From contig JANPWX010020199.1 in assembly GCA_024734555.1 (NCBI GenBank), positions 3,604,762 through 3,668,761 of the forward strand: DNA of 64,000 nt, written 5' to 3'. The notes beneath the pieces are model-generated. The model worked only from the letters and a program-made list of their open reading frames with translations, was not told where the DNA came from and did no database searches. This stretch comes from Trochalopteron elliotii. Taxonomy: Eukaryota > Chordata > Aves > Passeriformes > Leiothrichidae. The translations under genes were made by a program, and so were the position numbers. Shown here piece by piece: positions 1 to 12,256 of the stretch. Every line of letters begins with the position of its first letter. The first letter of the stretch is position 1.

Positions 1-3000
1 CAACCACAAGCCATTCTCTGTCCACAGTCACCTCGTAACATCTTCCCTACTTGGGTCACTCACCAGTTATGTCAGGGGTTTACCTTCCACATATTATAGG
101 AACCTCCTGGACTGTTTTGTCTCTGCAATATTGTATTGCCAGCAGATATCTGGCAAGTTAAAGTCCCCTGTGAGAACAAGAGCTAGTGATTGTACCAAAA
201 ACATTGTATTTTCATAACAGCTACTTTCAAATTCATCTTGGAAGGGTTTCCAGTAAAACAGTTGTTGCATGGCTAAATTTCGAATAAAGTACATTCTATA
301 TTTTTGAAGACAGGATTGTGCAGGATGCTGTTTAAGGAAAAGTCATGTATCATTTAAAACAGGTTTTTTTGACAGATGTCAGTCTGCCCTCCAAGTAAGT
401 AATTAATTAGTTCTCCTAAATAGAATTGTGACTGTTTCTTTCTATGATATATGAAAGTGTAGACTTGACTATGCAGGGTCAGAAAAGATTCCATTATATG
501 TGTTGAAGGTTATCCACCCTGCTCAAATTCCAGGTTGATTAATATAATTAATATATGTAGTATGCCTTATGATATCAGTTGCATAACATATTTTCATGTT
601 CTGTCACCATTTACAAATACTAAACTCTCGCAGTGAGGGCAACAGCAACAAACCTTTAGGTCCCCTGACTTCAGGGCAGAGGGTGATGAGAAAATAATTA
701 GGTGCGGGAACAACGGTTGGGACTAGAAAAAAGAACACTCTAATAATGGATAAAAGAAAATAGGGACAGTGCCCCAAAACTGTGCACAGTATCCAGGAGA
801 ACTCTGTGGAGGTAACCAACCAAAGACCAGAACGATGGAAGGTACAACAATACATATAACCTTAGGGAAGGAACATTTCAGCAACATAACCATATAAGGG
901 ACACAATGGACAAATAGGGGAACAGAACTTAGGCTAATTAACATGACAACCTTAGGGTCTTCTGGGTAGAGGTTTCTAACTCGACCAAACTTAAAGGAAG
1001 GATACTCGTAGCCTGGAATTTATTCCTGACCCATTGTAAGCAAGAGCTGGCTGGCCTTCAGGCCCAACCAGCTTGACTCCCACACTAAACAATGTGTTTG
1101 ATTCCCCTTAATCATTTAGAGGTAGTTGAAGTCAGTGGTGAGTGCAGAGAACTAGGGTAAATTAGAAGCTTTACCTAAACTAGAACACTCCTATTAATTG
1201 TTTGCACTTATAGTAATGGAGGAGACTGGGAAAAGGAGATTAAAATTTTGTTGCTATGGTTGTGGACAGCAATATCTGTCAGAGAGATCATTAACAAGGT
1301 TCAATTTAAAGCATCAAGTGACACCAAGGAGATACGTAAGATGAAAAAGCATTCTACACGGGACTGACTAGCCTGACTATGAATTACCAGAAAAGACTCC
1401 TGTCAAAAATAATTCCTTATCTCTGAAGATAAGAACATTAACAAGGGCTAGATACGTCACAGAGAAATAGGTTTTTACGATCTACTAACATGCTTCTATA
1501 TTCCACAATGTACATTGATATTTCCCATCGAAGAAACAGGTAACAATCTTTGCAACCATGCTCCCCTTTTTCATAATACTGTGAAACACAATACACTGCA
1601 AGTTTAATTGGAACCAGAGACTTTTGGACATTTCTACCCACTACCGATTCACATGGTGAAAGTAAATCAAGCCCTACATAAACAAAACAGATGGAAGTGA
1701 TGCTAATAGTACGATGTCAGCAGTATCCACAGATTGACAGAGCTAGTTAAGTTGCCAGATGCACAGAATGTTGCACTACTTGTTCCTTATAAACTAGACT
1801 TGATGGAGTATGTCAATGTCAAACTCCTTGCTGATTTACACACGAACATACAAAGACATGCACACTCACAGATACTCACGTTCCTGTGATCTATACTAAC
1901 CATACCATCTGCTTTCTGCTTTGCATGTGGTAGCTAACTAACTATCCTACTGTGCTCGGGTATCACTGAGTACATGCTGTGGAGGCAAACAACAGGTTTT
2001 TTTCCTTCTTCTTCCCTATTTAGTGTTAGAAAATAGACTCGTTAACTTTTGCCATCTAGGCACATATATTCCTCATGTATTTTTGAATCTTATTTCTCAT
2101 TTGTTTTTATTCCTTTGGCCAGTGGATATTTCAAAGAAATTCACTCTTTTTGAAAGCTGGACGTCTTTAAGCATATATTGTAGCCTTCATTTACATTTGA
2201 AAAAAGCACAAACCAGTGAGTTCTACATAGATAGCAATATTTAAAATAAAGATAACATTTCAGGAGCTTTTGTAACTGATACATTCAGCAGAGAGGTTAT
2301 TGAAATGTCTTCATCAGTCAGCAGCTCTAACTGAGAGTGCAAAATCTCAGGAGGAGGAGTGTTTCTTGGAGAGACAGAAAGCTGACCTAGCTACAGCCAG
2401 TGCCTAAAGTCTCTTTCTGACCTATTTTATTGTCTGGCACCTGTCATAATAACAATCTTTCCAAAAGATCTACGGAAATTACACTTACCCTCTGGTAACT
2501 AGGTAACATAATCTCCCAGAGGCTGGTTAATTGCAGCCCATGATAACCTCACATACAGCAACTGTTAAATTTTTCATTTTTTTCAAATTATTATGGATCA
2601 GTTGAGAGGGTATTGATTTGATTCATTAACTGATTCCCAGTCTGTTCCAAGGTTAATGATTACATGTATCTCAATTACATCCTTAACAGGTTATACTGTA
2701 TGATTTGTTTCAGCTGCAATGTACACTCTGTGTCTTCCACAGCTGAAAGAATTCTTAGCACTTGATGATTTAATAAGGCCTTTTTTTTTTTCATTTTGCT
2801 GAACATGCCTACAAGGCACAAGTACATCTGGGGCAATGGCAAAAGGAAAACTTTTCCCAAATTCTTTAAAGGATATATGTAAGTCACACTCCGAAAAACA
2901 GGCTCAAAAGGCCACAGAGATAACACAAGATTCTTTCAAATTTAAGATATGGGAAGACAGTTCAGAAGATATTGGAAGTGATGATTGATTCTCTCTGGTT

Positions 3001-6000
3001 TTGTTACCTCATCACCACCATGAATGTTTGTATTACCTGTCAATTAATTTTTAAGCTGCTTTGGGTTACTTGGCAGAAAATTACTTTACAAATCTTGGAT
3101 GAATCTTTGCCACTCTCAGTTCTCTCTCAAAATGAATTAAATTTTTTAATAGTAACACATTGATTTCATCCTTTGATATTTTACAGAATCCTTTCATTGT
3201 ATGAGAGCTCTCCAAATTTTTATACAGAGATTACTGCTAATGAAAGTGCAGAAAATTATGGGTTTTATCGCATTTTAACCCTTGTACAACATTATTCTTT
3301 ATATTTCTATCAGACTGCTGCCTTGTTTAGAGCTGAAACCCATGGTGCCAGGCTCTAAACAAATTCCTAGTCTCCTAGGAAATCGTCATAGGAAAAAACA
3401 GGTGTGAAAAAAGTTACACAATGAGGCAGCGATAGAATTTCAAGAGCAATTTAAGTCTCCTGTACCTATGGTGAAGGGGTTAGAGAACAGTAATACAATG
3501 CTTTCTTTACCCATTATTTTACTTCTGCATCCTATTTCTTTGATTGTGTGATACTGTTGGTGTATTTGGACAGACGCTAGCTGATGAGAATTTTTCCTAT
3601 ACGATACAGAAATTTAATGAAAGAATAGTTCAATTCTCTTTGACTTGACACCACTCTCAAAGTAAAAATACTCACACTCACTACTTGTCTTTGGATTGGG
3701 TGGGTATTGTTATTGGGTGGATATATTCTTTTCGGACTGGGAAATTGAGAGCTGGAAGGGCTGAGTTTAATAACCGAAGGCACAGGGAGAGTCAATGTCA
3801 GAAATTGAAATACTGCAGAAATTCTTGACTCTCAGTCCCTTTTCTGACTCCTGAGCCACATTATTTCCAGCAGTTTGCAATCTGTGCATGTAAAAACCCT
3901 TTCATCCTTTCATCGCTCCCTCTCAATTCTTTGCTTTGGAACTCCAAGATACTGTAGTTTACTTTGGAAACACGGAAGCCAAATGAGTATAGTCATGAGG
4001 AAAGACTTCAGTTATACAATCCATTAAAGAAAACAATAGAGCTTGCAGCTGAGCTATTAAAAAGCGTAGAGCAATTTTTATTTCAATGGCTACATTTTAT
4101 TTCCTCTTCTGAGTGACTGCTAACAAAGGGCTGCTGAAAGGACTGGATAAAAAGTAGACGTCAGATGCAAGATCCATGAGTTAAACAACATTATTAGATA
4201 CAATTTCATAAAATCTAGTTGCTTTTCTGCTACTAGAAATCATGTCCTTTTGTCAACTTGTGGTCACATCAGCACTTCTGTTGATATAATTTGCTCCAGC
4301 TGCAGAGCATAGCTGGCCTACAAATCAAGAACTAGAATAGGGACAGTCAGGAATAACTCAATGGCTTGGATAATGTGCAAATCACCACACATCTTGCTAT
4401 TAGTATAATTTATTTTCTCTCAGAATATTTGGAACGTGAAAAATTTATCTTTAGCAAAACAGCCGATCTGACACTTTGCTGAGAACAGAACTGGCTGGCT
4501 AGCATATTGTAACACCCTCCTCCCCTCACAGATCACACACACATACACTCCCCACTCTATAACCATTTAAGTGGGATTATCATATCAAAACCCTTCATTA
4601 TCTTTCATTGAATTCAGACCAAACACCTAATTTCATATATTGTTCAAGGTCTCCCTATAATATTGCACACAATCCTCTACATTCACTTTTTAAATCTTTA
4701 GAAGAGATTGTGGGGGTTTTTTGTTTGGAGTTTTTTGGGAGAGTTGTTTTTTCGGGTTTTTTGGGGGGTTTTTATGTTGGTTTGTTTTACTTTTTTGTTT
4801 GCTTTTTTTTTTAAATATCTACCTAATTTTCCACTTTCACACTTTCCTACCTTTTACTCAAAATGAGCAGAATAAGTAGCAGTCCATCCCCACAGTAATG
4901 AGATCCTTCGAACTCCAGCCTTCTGGACAGATGGAAACCTGGTTGGAAATGAAACATAGCACATCTGGTAGAGTACAGAATGAATGAACATGATGCAAAA
5001 CCAGAAAAATACTTACTAAAGCAAACACTTCCTTTTGTCTCTGCCTGAATAGGAAGCATACAGAATCAAGATGGTGTTAGCTAAGCCCTTATTACATTCT
5101 ACTTTTAAAATACACTTTTTGTTTTATACAAAGCAGACAGTTGGTATCAACAGCCTGAAAGAGTCCAAACTTTTCAAGTTCACATTGATATTAGACATTT
5201 CTGCTTCTGATAAATATTAAGGAAAGGAAAACAATGGCATATACAGCTGGAGGTGTCTCTGTGAACAACAGTGATTAATCATCTGTGAAAATGCCTCAGA
5301 AAATTTGCTGTTTTTCAGTGCATGCCACGTTTGTGCAGAAAGGAAGTACATCAGTGCAGGTTTTAGGAGCATTGGAGACCCATAACCCAACTTCTCTACA
5401 CCAACCCTGACAAAGCAGCCATTTTCCTCTTTAGTATACTCACCATAATTAAAATCCCATTTAGTTCCAATTTGGCACCATATAACACCACTGGCTTGAA
5501 TTTGCTCATTGTTTTTTGTCAGAATAGGACTGAAGTTCAACAACATCCTCTGCTCTCCCTACATTCTTCACACTATTCATTTCATATTAGAAAACTGTCA
5601 GATAGGTATTCACATGCATGTAGTGTGAATCACTTGCTAGTGTCTTTTAAGTGAAAAAATTCCCTCTGTTTCTTGAAAACAAGACACAATTCAAAAGTCA
5701 GCAAACAACTTCTTCTGGAAGCAAGCTGTTTGACTGGAATAAGACTGCCTGGAGTGAGTGAAGGCTAACATAGAGCCAACAGCATCCTCCCAGTCGTGGT
5801 GGGAGGCACAGGAGCACACTGAGAAGCTGACAGTTCAGGAATAGCAGTGCACCTTTACTCTGTGGACACAAAAAAGCTCTCATCCATCAGCTATCACCAT
5901 AGCCTTACCATGTCTGAGACAATCCAGAGCTCTGGCTTCATGTGAGGACTACTTGGGATTGGTATACCTGTGGAACTGATGGTGGATACAGTGGCAAAAT

Positions 6001-7230
6001 ATCAATGGTATTGCAGTGATCAATGAGATTTCATCAGCCATCTTTAAATAGGTGGTGTCTTTTGTAAAGTGGAGATGATGGGTAGCAGAAGTCCTAGATT
6101 TTCTTTGCAAAAAAATGAAAGATGTGGCATTTTAGAACTGCCTAGTCAGTTCCTTTCTCTTGAGCTAAATTAATCTATATTATTTTTAGGACAAGGTCAC
6201 TAAATTCAAACTGATCAAGGATTCAGTTTTTTGGTATTTGTTTGCTGTTATTGGCAAAATGAAAGATTGCCTCACTGATAGGGAAAAAAAAAGAGAACCA
6301 TATTTGGAGAAGGTAGATGATTAAGTAGTTCACATCTCAAAATAATTTTGAACCTTGATTTTGCAGTATCTGTGGCAATTTTCTGACTTCATTTTAGCAG
6401 GTCTTACTTGTGAAAGTTTCTTGTTGTTCATGACATTCAGAATACAAAGCTACTCTAGAATTTAAAAAATTTAATCTGTAAGATACAAATGAGCTACAGT
6501 TGTCTGTGCAGACACACAGAAATAAGTGCAAAGAGAAAAGATGCCAGGCAATTGTTATTGTTGCTCACACTGCATCAAAAAATATGCATTTAATGTTTTT
6601 TATGTTGGACTGGGATACAGATCCCCAAAATATGATGTCAAATAAAAAGGTCAGATCCATTCTCTATTAGCATTTGTTGACTGGAACAAGAGATTTTATA
6701 CTTTGCTATGAGACAAAGGTTTTCCAAAACAAAAAGTACAACATTTGCCTTAAAAACCTATGAACCTGTAATGTCCTACCTATGGCAATGTCTAAAGGAA
6801 AGAAAAGCCTTCCACAGCACAGCAGTCTGACAACACAAAGTTCAATTACAATGGGAGTGAAATTTTTTTGATGAGCTTTGTTAGCCATTATTTTTCACCT
6901 TGAAGGAAGATTTTTTTTACATTTATTCTGAGAAACTATTGATCACAGTTACCCAATATAGTTTTCACTCTGGCCTTTTATGTGGTGCTCTCTTTTTGGG
7001 GCATCAGTGAATTTTACAGGCTGAAGCAATGTGTCTACAATGAAACACAGAGCACACAATTGCTGTGAAGGTTACCACTGTCTGAGTTTCATGGAGCACT
7101 TTTATAATGCCAGAAGAAGCATAAACATTTTCTTCACTGTCAAGAAGTAAAACTTTGACAAAAGCAGGGCATTTTGTATTTTTCACATAATTACCATGTT
7201 CCTGGTATTGGAAAAGGCTGTAAGAATTTC
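1..7230. other. Unassigned AT-rich DNA, no gene recognised
   Basis: This stretch is AT-rich and its open frames are all under about 110 codons, with no domain, repeat or codon pattern I recognise on either strand. It contains a T/G-rich low-complexity tract near 4.7-4.8 kb (listed separately) and an LTR-like but unproven block around 0.6-1.1 kb (see findings). No splice-bounded conserved exon is evident. It is best read as intergenic or intronic sequence. Confidence 0.6.
4711..4812. repeat. T/G-rich low-complexity tract
   Basis: About 100 bases made almost entirely of T and G, with runs such as TTTTTTGGGAGAG and GGGGGGTTTTT, ending in a run of T. It is irregular rather than a clean microsatellite. 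It encodes an artificial Phe/Gly/Val-rich frame on the plus strand that should not be taken as a gene. Confidence 0.8.
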
Positions 7231-7232
7231 AT

Positions 7233-7335
7233 TGTAGCCTTCTCTTCCCCAGGCTGAACAACACCACCTATCTCATCCTGTCTCCATAAGAGAGGTGCTC
7301 CAGCCTTCAGGTCTATGTCCTCTCTACATTGTGTA
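7233..7335 (-). mobile_element. CR1 LINE fragment (ORF2 C-terminal part)
   Basis: Read on the minus strand, this short piece resembles the part of CR1 ORF2 downstream of the reverse-transcriptase core. On the plus strand it shows the antisense of the familiar 'SLEKRRLRG' coding region (CTTCCCCAGGCTGAACAAC) followed by AGAGAGGTGCTCCAGCC. It ends abruptly on both sides and lacks the CR1 3' tail. The next CR1 copy starts about 90 bases further on and repeats the same internal region, so these are two separate insertions, not one copy. Confidence 0.7.
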
Positions 7336-7423
7336 CTCCAGAGATGAGCACGGTACTCAATTTTCTTCCAAATTCAAAATACTTAGAGATCCTACTTTGC
7401 AGGTTTTGGAGCATCTAAAGTCA

Positions 7424-8310
7424 CACACAGAATCACAGATTAAGCTTGGTTGGAAGAGACCTACAAGGATCATCAAGTCCAACCCTTGGCGCTGCACAGC
7501 ACTGTCCCCAAAAATCATATGTGTCCAAGAGCATTGTCCAAACACTTCTTGAACTCTTTCAGGCTTGGTGCTGTGACCACTTCTCTCTTCCTGCCCAATG
7601 ACCTTCTGGGTGAAGAAACTTTCCCTGATACCTAACCGGGACTTCCCCAGACCAAGCTTCAGGCCATTGACTCAAGTCCTGTCACTGGGCATCACAGAGA
7701 AGAGATCAGTGTCTGCCCCTCCTCTTCCCTCACGAGGAAGTTAAAGACTGTGATGAGGTGTCTCCTCAGTCTCCTCTTCTCCAGGCTGAACAGACTAAGT
7801 GACCTTAGCCTCATACAGCTTTCCCCTCCAGACCCTTCATCATCCTCACAGATATTCTCTAAATGCTGAAAGTCTTTCTTATGCTGTGATGCCCAAAATT
7901 GCCCCCAGCACTGGAGTTGAGGCTGCCCCAGCTCAGAGCAGAGTGGGACAATCCCCTCCCTTGCCCAGCTGGCCATGCTGGGCCTGATGCTCCCCAGGAC
8001 AGGGTTGGCCCTCCTGGCTGCCAGGGCACTGCTGGCTCATGTTTAACTTGCCACTGACCAGCACACCCAGGTCTCTTTCCATGGCACTGCTCTGCAGCTT
8101 CTCATTCCCCAGTCTGTCCATACAATGCAGGGTTGTCCCACCCCAGGTGAAGACTTGGACGCTTCCCCTTGTTGAACTTCATATGGTTAGTGATTGCCCA
8201 GTGCTCTAATCTGCTGAGGTCTCTCTGTAGGGCCTCCTTGCCTTCAAGGAAATCCACACCTCCTCCCAGTTTTTTGTCTGTCCCATCAGAACAAGTGAAC
8301 TTCCCTGTGT
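7424..8310 (-). mobile_element. CR1 LINE, 5'-truncated, antisense
   Basis: CR1 retrotransposon in minus orientation. The plus-strand left edge (ACACAGAATCACAGATT, then TTGGAAGAGACCTACAAGG) is the reverse complement of the CR1 3' UTR and tail. Moving right, the minus strand encodes the carboxyl part of the ORF2 endonuclease/reverse-transcriptase polyprotein: FSLEKRRLRRHLI (about 7.78 kb), RDLGVLVSGKLNMSQQC (about 8.05 kb) and RDLSRLEHWA with KFNKGK (about 8.2 kb). Similarity stops near 8.3 kb, at the position of the FADD-type catalytic motif, which here reads as a degraded CSDGTDKKLG. Reading frames are broken several times, so no functional protein is made. The 5' truncation is typical of target-primed reverse transcription. 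A GC-richer internal segment (about 7.93-8.0 kb, 'GGGATTGTCCCACTCTGC' in sense) is shared with the copies near 23.4 and 57.0 kb. Confidence 0.93.
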
Positions 8311-11300
8311 GTTTGGGCGTAATGGAGATGAAAAGAGCAAGGAGCTCGCTGTTCATGTTTTCTGCATCTTTCTCTTTTTAACAAGTCTGTATTTATTTTA
8401 TGTCTTAGCCTGAACTCCACATTATTAACAATCAGCGCATGAGAGAGTGCCTCTAACTTCCTAGTCAGTCTCCCTCTCACTGAAAGGAGATCTTCCGCAT
8501 CCTAAGTTCACTACCCAAAAAAGACACTACAACCTTCTGCTTTTGCTTCCACTATGAACAGAAAAGACACCAAAAAAACTATAAAAACATCAAACCCAAA
8601 CCAAACAAAAACCAAAACATAATCAAAACCAAAGAGAAAACCAACACCAAAACAGGACTTTTCATCCTGAGCTTTTAATTTGGAGATTACAATCTCGACA
8701 AAGTGGAGATCCATGCAGAAAGGTCCTTCAGTGAACCCGTGCTAGTTGTCTTTGAAGATCTGGCCCTTTTTAATAACAGCCCCCACATTTTGGGTTTTCT
8801 TAAGGATCCATGCAATTAGATCAAGGGATAGGTCATCAAACTGCCTTTCCCAGAGCCAAATAACTTACGATTGGTGAAGTGCCTCCTGAATGGGGATCAA
8901 TTACTTTTCTTCTCCTTTTATTGCCCTATACTTGTTCAGGTATGTATTGAATTTGCGCTTTATCATCCTTAGCAAAGAATTGATTTTAGGTAGTCAGTAA
9001 AATTTATAAGGCTTTTCCAAAATGATAGTGCAAACACACATGCTTCTAAGGCCACCAAATTGCTGCATCTGTGTCACCTCTTAAATGATTATCTATTATA
9101 TTCAATTTGATCTATGTCTAGACAGAGTGGTAAAAAATAGTGTGGAGGTTTTCTACAGCTTCCTCTCTATTTCTAAAAGCAAAACATTTTCTTTGTAGAG
9201 CTGGAAGAGGCAGAGGGGAAGGAGGGGAAAGGGGGAGATGGAAGACACTGCTTTTCAAAATGTAATTTTTCCTTCAGAATATCATGGTTTTGGATAGCTC
9301 TTCCAGAGCTTGTGAAGTCATAGTAATCTGTAAGGTCATTTGAAAGCAGAGGATAAGGCAGCACACCCCATAAAGGCTGGTTTTATGCAGTGAATGAATG
9401 TCATGCTCCTGGGGTTCAATTTCATGGAGTGTCAAAGCTCTTGTGTAAAGGTGCTTTTCCAGCATTTCAGATTCAAAAGAATCTTAATATGAAATATGAG
9501 AATGAGAGTACTGCCAGTTGCGTGGCAGTTGTGGAAGTGAGGGAAATGCTTTTGTTGGCAATAGCATTTTCTTGTTTGAAAAATAATGGGAAAAAAGAGG
9601 GAAAAAAAAGAAAGAACAAAATTGGAAATGGTACTCCAAAGAAGACCTATATTCTGGTTTTGGGTTTTTTTTAGTTCAGATAGCCTTTCTGTAAGGTCTC
9701 AGAAATGTCTGTGGATTGCAGGGACATGCTGGGTGAGAGGGGAACCCTAGCAACAGTTTTGAGGTGCAGAGAAAGTGAACTGGAACTGTTGCAAGGCCGC
9801 CTGGGTAACACAATTCCAGATCAGGGAAAAAGGAAGGGCCTAGTACAAATTTTGGAATGTTTTCTGTTGTTCATTCCATATTTTGAATGGTTTAAATGGT
9901 TTGTAGGATTGTTGTCATTTTGTTTTGCCTAAAGAAGTGTTTGACTAGCGTGCTGTGAGTAAAGCAGAGACACTGAGACAGTGTAAGGGAAAAATACAAA
10001 TCCAACTAACAACATAATTAAAAGGTTAATTTTTAAGAAGTGCACTTGAAATTTATACAGCTGACATACATGCAAGGAGTTAAAGACTAACTTATTTCCA
10101 TTTCATTTTCTGGATGTTTTTCCTGGAGTTTGATCCAATTACAAGAGAATGTACATGAATCTCAAGACTACGGAGCTATATTCCTGCTGTGCCACTGATT
10201 CATTGTCTGACTAGAGAGTAGTTTAATCAACTTCTGTCTAGGTCGCCTGTTTGGGAAAAAGGATGATATAATTATTTCACTAAGAATTAAATTCTAGAAG
10301 ATGGTCTGATATGCTCTGATTTAACACTGCATATTAGTTCAGAGAATATTATTGTCTTCTTCCTGTTCTACAGGATAAACAGCAACACCACTGTTCCCTG
10401 AATAATTCTTAGTCATTCTCCTCTTGTTGCCTCAAATGAATACATAAATAAAGAATCCCAAATTTGCACAACAATATTGTGCGTTATACTCTACCTACAA
10501 AAAAGTCTACTGACATTTGAACAGGTGTGATGAATTTGTTTTGATATCATCTGAGAAACCTTTTTCCTCCTTTTTTTAATGTTATGTGTGGATCTTAGTT
10601 GCTGTTTCTGCTCACTGCATTACCAGATGGGATTAACTCTGTTAATTCTGTAGCGTCTGAGACTGAAGGCAGGTTGAAATCATGTGCCACATTTTCCAGC
10701 TGCAGGGAAGATTTCTCTCCCTGATCCATTCTGTGTTCTCTGAAATTCTATTCCACGACAGCAAGACTGTGTTTTGGGTACTCCTACATGGAAAAGACTC
10801 AGAATCAAAATTTACTTTGGAAACAAGCTGTTTAGATCTGTTCTTCTAAATGAGTCAAAGTGAAAGGCTTACTGAAAATCATAGTATTGGAGTAACTGTG
10901 AGAAGTGAAAAAACACACAATACCAAAATGTTAAAAAAAGAGAAATGTCTAAATATTTATGCAACAATACAGGAGAAAATATCTGTTTCACTAAACAGAA
11001 ATATTAGAGCAAATCTTAAGGCTATATAAAAAAGTACTGCTTACAAAAATTTAGGGTAGAAAATGTTGCTATTCGGAAAACAGTGAATTTTACCCTATTT
11101 CTTCTACAGCAAACTTTCTTGGCCCATTGGTGCGCCTGATATTGTTTGATCTCTGTCAGGTGAAGAATTTGTAGCCAGAGAGACCAGGAACAGCCAAGAA
11201 TTTGAAAAAATTCTGTCTCTGTCTCTGTGTCTTTTTTCATAATAGGATAGGACTTAGATTATGATGGATCAGATCATAGGATAGAAGAGGATTAATGTAG

Positions 11301-11767
11301 AATGTCAGGGCTAAATTTATTTCCAGTGTGAAAGTAATAGCGAATGCTTGTCCTGGAGCAAGGCAATATTAATATTCTGTAAGCACCAAACTCCAAACAA
11401 ATCACATAATCCTGTCCTCAATGGAAACCTCTTCCTTAAAGATATCCAAAGGGTCCGTGTGTTTTTACACATTGAAAACTCTTGAAAAATTTGTCATGAC
11501 AGGTGTAATTGAACCAAACCCAACTGAATTTGTAAGAGTAAAACCAGAAGCAGGAGAGGTAATATGTAATCACTTTAAAAACTTTGTCATTTATAATTCC
11601 TTAAACAGCCTCTAAATATACAATATCAAGAGGTTCCATGTCTGTTTCATGCACTGTTTTCTGCATTCTGTTGTTTGTTGCTTTCATCCTACATCCTGGG
11701 CAAGAAGAATCTCTACGCACTTAACATAAAGTACAAGCAGACAATCCCAGCCTAAGGATCTGATCAT
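8311..11767. other. Unassigned AT-rich DNA
   Basis: No gene or repeat family is recognised between the antisense CR1 and the next LTR, apart from an A/C-rich low-complexity tract near 8.6 kb and A-rich patches near 9.6 kb. The open frames are short and show no recognisable protein features. Confidence 0.55.
8568..8655. repeat. A/C-rich low-complexity tract (CAAAA-like)
   Basis: About 90 bases consisting nearly only of A and C on the plus strand, with irregular units such as CCAAACAAAAACC. It is the complement in kind of the T/G-rich tracts near 4.7 and 48.5 kb. No coding value. Confidence 0.8.
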
Positions 11768-12256
11768 TGTAGTGGTTTGAAAGCAAAAGGAGTGAGATGC
11801 TCCAAGTCAGAAGTGCAATTTAATAAGAAGAAAGGAAAAAAGTAAAATAAAATAGAATAAATGCAATAATACAAAAGACCACTGACAGAGTCAGAATACA
11901 ACCTGAGCAGGGTGATGGAAGCAGTCCAGATGAGGTGGTCTTTCTGAAGCAGTGATCCCATAGAAAGGTCTGGTAGCTCTGGTCCTCTGAGAATCCAATG
12001 GGTAAGGGCTTCTTGTACTGTCCTAAATTCCAGATTATATTCAGGTGAGAATGCTTGGCTCCTCCCCCTGGGCGGAGCATCTCACAATGGGATGATGAGC
12101 CATACAGGGGGTCCTTGATGGCCCATTAAGGAGAGATAGTTCCTGGAGGGAGTTACCTGTGAGTCATGCAGCAGGCATTTGATGGGCCATTAACAGAAGA
12201 CAGCCCAGAGGGAGGGGGGGCCTGGGAGAACGCTGCTCCAACAATTGGATTCAACA
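11768..12256 (-). mobile_element. Solo LTR of an endogenous retrovirus (minus strand)
   Basis: On the minus strand the block begins TGTTGAATCC and ends ACCACTACA, the TG...CA ends expected of an LTR, over 489 bases. The flanks are GATCAT on the left and GTTCAT on the right, which match at 5 of 6 positions and could be a slightly decayed target-site duplication. In the minus direction it carries a GC box (GGGCGG on the plus strand at 12070-12075), an AATATAAT TATA-like element near 12.03 kb and an ATTAAA poly(A)-signal variant (TTTAAT on plus at 11819-11824) placed before a short terminal region. No primer-binding site or coding sequence follows the end, so it is a solo LTR. I favour an ERVL-like (class III) origin, but family assignment needs a repeat library. 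A minus-strand open frame of 86 codons lies inside it and is incidental. Confidence 0.72.

Noticed and set aside
5217..5546. 109-codon minus-strand open frame as a host exon
   Set aside because: There is no recognisable domain and no supporting neighbouring exon, and frames of this length are expected by chance in 64 kb.
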